Positions 58,586 to 64,000 of a stretch of DNA of 64,000 nt are shown piece after piece. The number at the start of each line of letters is the position of its first letter. Position 1 is the first letter of the stretch. Source of the stretch: Undaria pinnatifida (taxonomy: Eukaryota > Sar > Phaeophyceae > Laminariales > Alariaceae); the NCBI GenBank assembly GCA_012845835.1, contig JABAKD010000026.1:3983699-4047698 (forward strand), given 5' to 3'. Made by a program: the position numbers and the translations under genes. The notes below the pieces were generated by a model. The model did no database searches. It was given only the letters and a program-made list of their open reading frames with translations, and had not been told where the DNA came from.

Positions 58586-59689
58586 CTGGGAAAACAAAAC
58601 ATGTCGCGTGAAAGGCAAGGTGAGAGCCAGGGCAGCACATGTTAGAGTCGATTGTGGTGGTGCCTCGAAAGAGCCACAGCGCAGCCACGGTAGGACAACA
58701 ATTGGTGTGGAAACCACAGTGCAAGCAAGAGCAGTACAAGCGGTACCCATCAGATGCACTGGGGTACCCGAATCGAGTCATCCCACGGTAGGGTTGCAGC
58801 AGAAAATTCCTGAACTCCTCACATGAACAACTCAATATCTCACCCAAAAAATGACTTCGAAGGCATTCGTTCGCACTACCCAACCAACCTTCTATGCCTT
58901 AGTCCAAACATAAAATGTAATCGTGAAATTACTTCATTGACCAGCAGTTTCTCACATGAGGAACTCAATCGCCCAGGGACGTTTTGGTGCCAAACGTGCA
59001 ACCCCTACCGTGGGATGACTCAATTGATTTCAGACATTTAAGAGATATAAGAGCCCCACGAAATGTGCCGGTGTTACCGCTCTCATCTCCGTGTCGCTCA
59101 TACCTCTACGTGGGTACATATAATACCAGGTGATAGTATAGGCGTTGCAAGGCGTGACAAGCCGGTTTGACCGAGTTCTTAAATCCATGTTCTCTTAGTC
59201 CTGGACGATCTAAAAATGGATACCGTACCGTAGTTAGCTGATAGCTCCAGCTGGGTCGTGGACATTGCCCTAATGGGAAGCCAGCAAGCAGCCACGAAAG
59301 AGAATTCGAGCGCCCCAGGCTTGCAACTATCCGTTTGGTGGAAGTGGTTCTCCTTAAAACAGCCAGCGATGCTGCTGTGGCCGATACAAGCATGGGCTGT
59401 GGCATTGAAAACCAATGCCTACCAGAACAGCTTCAAGTTGTCGAGAACGAGTGCCGAGCCGTTGCGCGTCGAACGCATGTAGTGGGTGTATAAACAAAAC
59501 ACATACCCTCAGCGCCAAAGCCCTTTACATGGAGAAACAGCGCATATCCCCACAATGTCGAGCATGAGTGTTGTACCGTGGTACCGTGGTACCAGGTATG
59601 CATCGAACTGTTCCAGCGGTTTTACCCAACAGATAACCTCACCCCCACGTGAAACGTTCAGCCACTAAATTTGTATTGTTTATTCTCAC

Positions 59690-59725
59690 CATCTCGACAA
59701 CAATATCCTTCAAAATGTAGCGATA
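59690..59725 (-). pseudogene. Degenerate duplicate of the end of exon 60066-60201
   Basis: The minus-strand reading YILKDIVVEM stops at a good donor GTGAGA. The following intron start (AGTGGCTGAACG) matches that after the intact exon (AGTGGCTGAGTG). This shows a duplicated exon-intron unit. The upstream half of the exon is not recognisable. Confidence 0.55.
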
Positions 59726-59820
59726 TAAACCCCACGTAAACCCCAACACATATGCCCCCACAACACGCAAAGTATTCTGCCCCAAAACGTTTATCAAGTA
59801 CTATCAATGTATGTTCTCAT

Positions 59821-59905
59821 CATGTCAACAATGTTGCCCTTGGACATGGATGAGCCCATGAGTGATACGGTGCTGTCTGGTCCGGAGTTGTGTCGGATGC
59901 GAAAC
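59821..59905 (-). pseudogene. Degenerate duplicate exon with a mutated donor
   Basis: The reading NSGPDSTVSLMGSSMSKGN, then IVDM, parallels GGADGTVTFMGVSIFKDN and IGEM of the intact exon. The donor position reads ATGAGA in place of GTGAGA, so normal splicing here would fail. Confidence 0.6.
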
Positions 59906-60065
59906 AAAATTAGGCCTAAGCGGTCCCAGCTTGTCGACAATGGGTGCTGTGCCGTGATGCATCAAGCTTCGGTGTAGCGGTTTCAACTAAGCATGTACCC
60001 TTTCAGCCCCAGGCAAAGCACTCAGCCACTACAATCGTATGAAGTACTTTTGTACATGTCCTGAC

Positions 60066-60201
60066 CATCTCGCCAATGTTGTCCTTGAAGATCGACACGC
60101 CCATGAAGGTAACAGTGCCGTCTGCTCCGCCGTTGTACAGGGCCCCGCCGCGGCCACCGTACGGTTGCCCGTCGTCTGTGTAGGCCACACCCACAGAGTT
60201 G
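60066..60201 (-). CDS. Pmp-repeat exon
   Basis: A 136-bp exon follows acceptor TTTCAG and ends before donor GTCAGG. The first base completes an AA-C Asn codon from the exon at 60724, and it exits in phase 0. It encodes NSVGVAYTDDGQPYGGRG, then GALYNGGADGTVTFMGVS, then IFKDNIGEM. It contains a full repeat with both G-G-A and F-K-D-N elements. Confidence 0.85.
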
Positions 60202-60723
60202 CTGAAAGGCGACAGTACAGACGAGAAGCAGTCACATCAGTGTAGATATCGACGGCAAGCAAGACGGGCGCAACCATCAACCGAGAGGGTAAAAGGCTTA
60301 GTTCAATGACACAGGAGGTCGCAAGGATAGGCCGAAGGGCGGGAGCAGGGTTAGGTGAAGTAGAAACGGGTGGGGGGGTGAGGTTAGGCCTAATAACGCC
60401 AAGGTTTCGGAGGGAAAGGCAGTCGTACTGCATTCATTCGGATCACTCCTACTGTGCTGACCGCAACAGCAGTGTGTGTGGTTAGGGCTAGGGTACATTA
60501 TGAAGCCACTCGGGCCGTCATCATCGGCCTATCCACCCACGAAAGCGCAGGGCCGACTTCGGGTGAACGGTGGTCGACGGACACACGCAGCTGACAAAGA
60601 AATATTCATCAAAGAGGGCGGCATGCGGTTAATGCTCATGTATTGGGGAATTCGTTGTGTTGCAGCGGGCTGAAAGAAGAAGTCAGAGATGGACCTGAAA
60701 AGAATGATGACGGGTGCGCTTAC

Positions 60724-60828
60724 TTTTTGAAAATGCTTCTGGTGCCGAACGTGAGATCACCGTAATTGGCCACGGCTCCGCCCACGCCACCGTTGGGGTC
60801 GAAGTTGTCCTTGAACACCCCCTTTTTC
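60724..60828 (-). CDS. Pmp-repeat exon
   Basis: A 105-bp exon follows acceptor GTTCAG and ends at donor GTAAGC after two bases of a codon. It encodes KKGVFKDNFDPNGGVGGAVA, then NYGDLTFGTRSIFK. It joins in frame to 60201 (AA plus C gives Asn), restoring the I-F-K-N motif across the intron. Confidence 0.85.
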
Positions 60829-60899
60829 CTGAACTATTGACATAGGCAAACATTGAAACAACATCATAGGTGAACATCAACGCAAGACGAACAAGTTAA

Positions 60900-60921
60900 T
60901 TATGGGTCGAATGTGCCCTTC
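60900..60921 (-). pseudogene. Duplicated exon start with in-frame stop
   Basis: A second acceptor CAGTTCAG is followed by K-G-T-F-D-P and TAA. It resembles the start of the exon at 60828. It appears to be a relic of tandem exon duplication. Confidence 0.5.
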
Positions 60922-61011
60922 CTGAACTGTTGAAGTGGACATACCCGGTACACCAAGAAACCAAGAAACCAACAAAAAAACATTGTAGACACCCATGGCG
61001 CGCATACTAAC

Positions 61012-61060
61012 CTGATGAAAGCAATGTTTAGCTGTGCCATTTGACCTTTTGCGCTGTAGC
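61012..61060 (-). CDS. Probable short exon upstream of the Pmp exon at 60724
   Basis: 49 bp between acceptor GATGTAG and donor GTTAGT encode YSAKGQMAQLNIAFI and the first two bases of Arg (AG), which the next exon completes with G. The phase match supports it, but the sequence is short. Confidence 0.5.
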
Positions 61061-61639
61061 CTACATCGACATGCAACAAGCGGACTGGCGAAAATCAGCG
61101 TTGCAAGAGCAAGAGCGTGCTTGTCTGATTTAGTCGCACGTATTCAACATGGTATTTTACTCCAAATCGGCTCAGGGACAATATTGACAGACTCAAGAGG
61201 CAGCCCACTGTTAACAAGGCACACGCAGACGGCGGATTGACTTCCGTAGCAAAACCTTCCAAGATATATATATATATATACAAGATCTCCCTTCGGAGTG
61301 GGCTCATGAGAGCACAGCGGATGGGGGTGATGCAAGACGAAAGCAAACAGTGATATAGATTTGAAACGCCTCTTTTCCCGCAACAACCCGCTGCCGAAAC
61401 ACAGCGCGAACCACTTCCTGTACGAACGCATACGGATGTTCAGCCCGTGTCAACACTGCTGAGCGGCGCACCCAGCCCCTAAGTAGTATGACGATATTAT
61501 GTTAAACTAAAAAAAAATATATAATTGAAAAACAGTTTTCAGTCATGGATCGCTATCATTATTATTGTGCGCGTTCGAAGGTGACAGAGTGCAGTAGTGA
61601 AGGGAATTGGTGTGGAAAAGAACAGTGAGAATGTTTGGC

Positions 61640-63110
61640 TGGTGAGGGTCAGCCGGCGGTGGGTAATTTGTTCCAGCGACCCGGACTTCTATGGTCACCC
61701 CGTATAGTATCTCGGCGGCCGCTACCCCTGCAAAACACACCACCAACAGTTCCGGCCCCAGATTTTGCATACAGAACCGGGTGCTCCTGTACGGACGCTC
61801 GTGTCAACACAGCTACGCATAGCTGTGCCTTACAGCTGCGCCTTACAGCAGTGCTCGTAGCTGGGATATGACGATTTTCTGTTGAACTATGACTTTTTTT
61901 TGTTCAACTGCTTCTGTCGTTGTGGCATATGTATGCGATTTTTCGTTGTTGACGGTGCAGCTCCCATGCAAGACACAGCAATAGCAACCCCGGCCCCACT
62001 CCCGCGGCCCCAGATATACAGAAGAACCGGCTGCTCCTGTACGGACGCCTGTTACAGCAGCTGTGCCTGCTCTCAGTGCAGTGTGCTCAAAACGTGTTAT
62101 TGTTCTAAATTACTGCTGCTGCAACTGCCGACAGCTGCTGCTGACGTGTTTTTTTTTGTGCAAAACACAGCAGCACAGCAACAGCAGTGCTGAACTGGTG
62201 GCCCTGTAATAGCAACCCAGGCCCCACTCCCGCGGCCCCAGATATACAGAAGAACCGGCTGCTCCTGTACGGACGCCTGTTACAGCAGCTGTGCCTGCTC
62301 TCAGTGCAGTGTGCTCAAAACGTGTTATTGTTCTAAATTACTGCTGCTGCAACTGCCGACAGCTGCTGCTGACGTGTTTTTTTTTGTGCAAAACACAGCA
62401 GCACAGCAACAGCAGTGCTGAACTGGTGGCCCTGTACAGACGCCCGTGTCAACATAGCTGTGCAGGTCTGCTCCTCTCAGCAGTGTGTAGGCCTGTGCCT
62501 CTCGGCAGTGTGCTTAGCTCTAGCTAGGGGCATTTTTTGTCCAACTATACCCTGCTGGAGTTGCTGTAAACGTGTTCAACCAAAAGAGGCAGCTGCTGTT
62601 TTTCTGACGTGTTTTTGGACTGTTGAGCCAACAGCCCGCCAACAGCCCGCCGACAGCCCACGGAAGCGGAAAGAAAAATGACAGTCCTGCGCCAGATTTT
62701 GGTATATAGCCTGTTACAGCAGCTGTGCCTGCTCTCAGTGCAGTGTGCTCAAAACGTGTTATTGTTCTAAATTACTGCTGCTGCAACTGCCGACAGCTGC
62801 TGCTGACGTAGCACAGCAACAGCAGTGCTGAACTGGTGGCCCTGTACAGACGCCCGTGTCAACAATAGCTGTGCAGGTCTGCTCCTCTCAGCAGTGTGTA
62901 GGCCTGTGCCTCTCGGCAGTGTGCTTAGCTCTAGCTAGGGGCATTTTTTGTTCAACTATACCCTGCTGGAGTTGCTGTAAACGTGTTCAACCAAAAGAGG
63001 CGGCTGCTGTTTTTCTGACGTGTTTTTGGACTGTTGAGCCAACAGCCCGCCAACAGCCCGCCGACAGCCCACGAAAGCGGAAAAAAAAATGACAGTCCTG
63101 CGCCAGATTT
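61640..63110. repeat. Nested tandem duplications rich in CAG/CTG words
   Basis: A 228-bp unit occurs at 61981 and 62209 (GCAACCC, then GGCCCCACTCCCGCGGCCCC). A larger unit of about 434 bp occurs from 62276 and again from 62710, the second lacking about 30 bp. A diverged relative starts near 61690. Open frames rich in Cys and Ser come from the repeat and are not considered genes. Confidence 0.9.
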
Positions 63111-63826
63111 TGTATGTAGACATATATATAATAGCGACGAAGAGTAAGCGACGAGCGCAGCGGTCGACATACGACGCAAGCCACTTCGCCCAACTCAACA
63201 ATCGTAGTCCCGGAGAAATGCGTCCTATACATGTCCCCGTAGCTAGAGAGAGAAAACCCATGTCGCGCATCAACTGAACAAGCAGTATCATTATACCCAG
63301 CATCAACTTAGGGCGACAGGACTAGTGAATGCCGCCTCATCGAAACTCGTTACAGCGCGCACTTTATTCGCGGATTGGTCGGGAGGAGGGTGAACTCATT
63401 TCGGGCACGATAGCGATGCGGGGATGTGCCCAGTTGATGTTGATGCATAGCGTGGGGGAAGGTGTTACGACGCGCGCACCATCAGTCGATCTTTCGAAAA
63501 GTTAATTTTCCTCCAGATAACCGGCGCACCGTTTAGCCCAAGACATGAGAAACAACACATGCGAATAATAGCGACTTTAATGCGAAGAACAATGCGACCA
63601 TACCCGTCAACTATAGAGACAACTTGGGGTATATCATCGCTTTAGATCGTTTGTGATTACCATGGTGATACTGTGTCCCCATACAGTACTGGTGTGCGTC
63701 CGTACAGTGCGAGGACCGTACCTCCATAACAAACTACTGTAGGGTTAGGATGCAGTACTACTCTACACGCATGCATCACTACTTTCCCCCCATACAGTAC
63801 CGCTGTACCCCCATACACCAGTCTAC
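63111..63826. other. No gene recognised; intron of the minus-strand gene at its right end
   Basis: No domain seen. Short CCCCCATACAGTAC words repeat near 63680-63820, just beyond the donor of the last exon. Confidence 0.5.
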
Positions 63827-64000
63827 CTCCATGGTGCCGGCGTTCAAGATGGCGCCACCGGGTTCGTTGCTCGGCTCGTACCCGCTGGCGTCCGCTTCGT
63901 ACTGGCCATTGCCCAGGAAATTCGCTTGCTCGTAAAACTTCACGTCGCCCTCCGAGTAAACGGCAGCACCACCAAGCTCAGGCTGCCAATCCATCCGAGC
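63827..64000 (-). CDS. Pmp-repeat exon, cut by the window edge
   Basis: A long exon enters from beyond the window and ends at donor GTAGAC. It encodes QPELGGAAVYSEGDVKFYEQ, then ANFLGNGQYEADASGYEP and SNEPGGAILNAGTMEV, i.e. more than one Pmp-type repeat. It exits in phase 0. It is probably an upstream exon of the same gene as those at 58.5-61.1 kb. Confidence 0.82.

Noticed and set aside
59106-59415. Minus-strand frames with a G-T-V-S-I-F match as another Pmp exon
   Set aside because: There is no acceptor or donor in a usable phase and the match is limited to six residues.
61882-62681. Cys-rich secreted peptides in three similar frames
   Set aside because: They are repeated because the DNA is tandemly duplicated. 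There are no signal-peptide or splice signals that hold across the copies.

Overview
The window looks like eukaryotic nuclear DNA dense in repeats. The best guess is a stramenopile, possibly a brown alga. The evidence is short spliced exons with GT/AG junctions that encode Pmp-type repeats (the chlamydial polymorphic-membrane-protein repeat, known to be expanded in brown algae and diatoms), together with Ty1/copia, Ty3/gypsy chromovirus, DIRS/Ngaro-type tyrosine-recombinase and LINE remnants. There are no operons or prokaryotic gene packing, and I saw no rRNA, tRNA or CRISPR. The assignment to a lineage is inference.

Layout, left to right. 1-5204: a 42-bp minisatellite with higher-order structure. 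5216-5560: a GGCCCGGCCC-type repeat. 5395-10339: the first copy of a 4.9-kb segment carrying minus-strand Pmp-repeat exons. 11597-24407: a Ty1/copia-type element (copy A) with target-site duplication GTCCG. It is interrupted by a ~430-bp insertion, which is itself interrupted by a full-length but decayed Ty3/gypsy chromovirus (13041-21517, target-site duplication TACG). 24408-27647: GTACC-rich degenerate repeats and a small terminal-inverted-repeat element. 27648-33578: minus-strand Pmp-repeat gene fragments, including the second copy of the 4.9-kb segment (28846-33797). 33798-36115: a truncated copia pol and a probable LTR. 36124-41250 (minus): a decayed tyrosine-recombinase retrotransposon with a 93-bp repeat inside it. 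41882-46221 (minus): a second copy (B) of the same copia-type family, short, with two 287-bp LTRs, target-site duplication CAACC and an intact 285-residue ORF. 47137-51437: two LINE fragments. 51410-58245: simple and degenerate repeats plus a TIR element holding telomere-like CCCTAA units. 52318-64000 (minus): exons of further Pmp-repeat gene(s), running off the right edge.

The only sequence that looks like host protein-coding sequence is the set of minus-strand Pmp exons. Two exon styles occur. In one (27.6-33.6 kb and its duplicate) each exon is one 26-27 residue repeat with phase-1 introns on both sides. In the other (53-64 kb) introns split the repeats at the F-x-N position, and exons have been duplicated in tandem and partly disabled. 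The transposable elements and satellites account for most of the rest.
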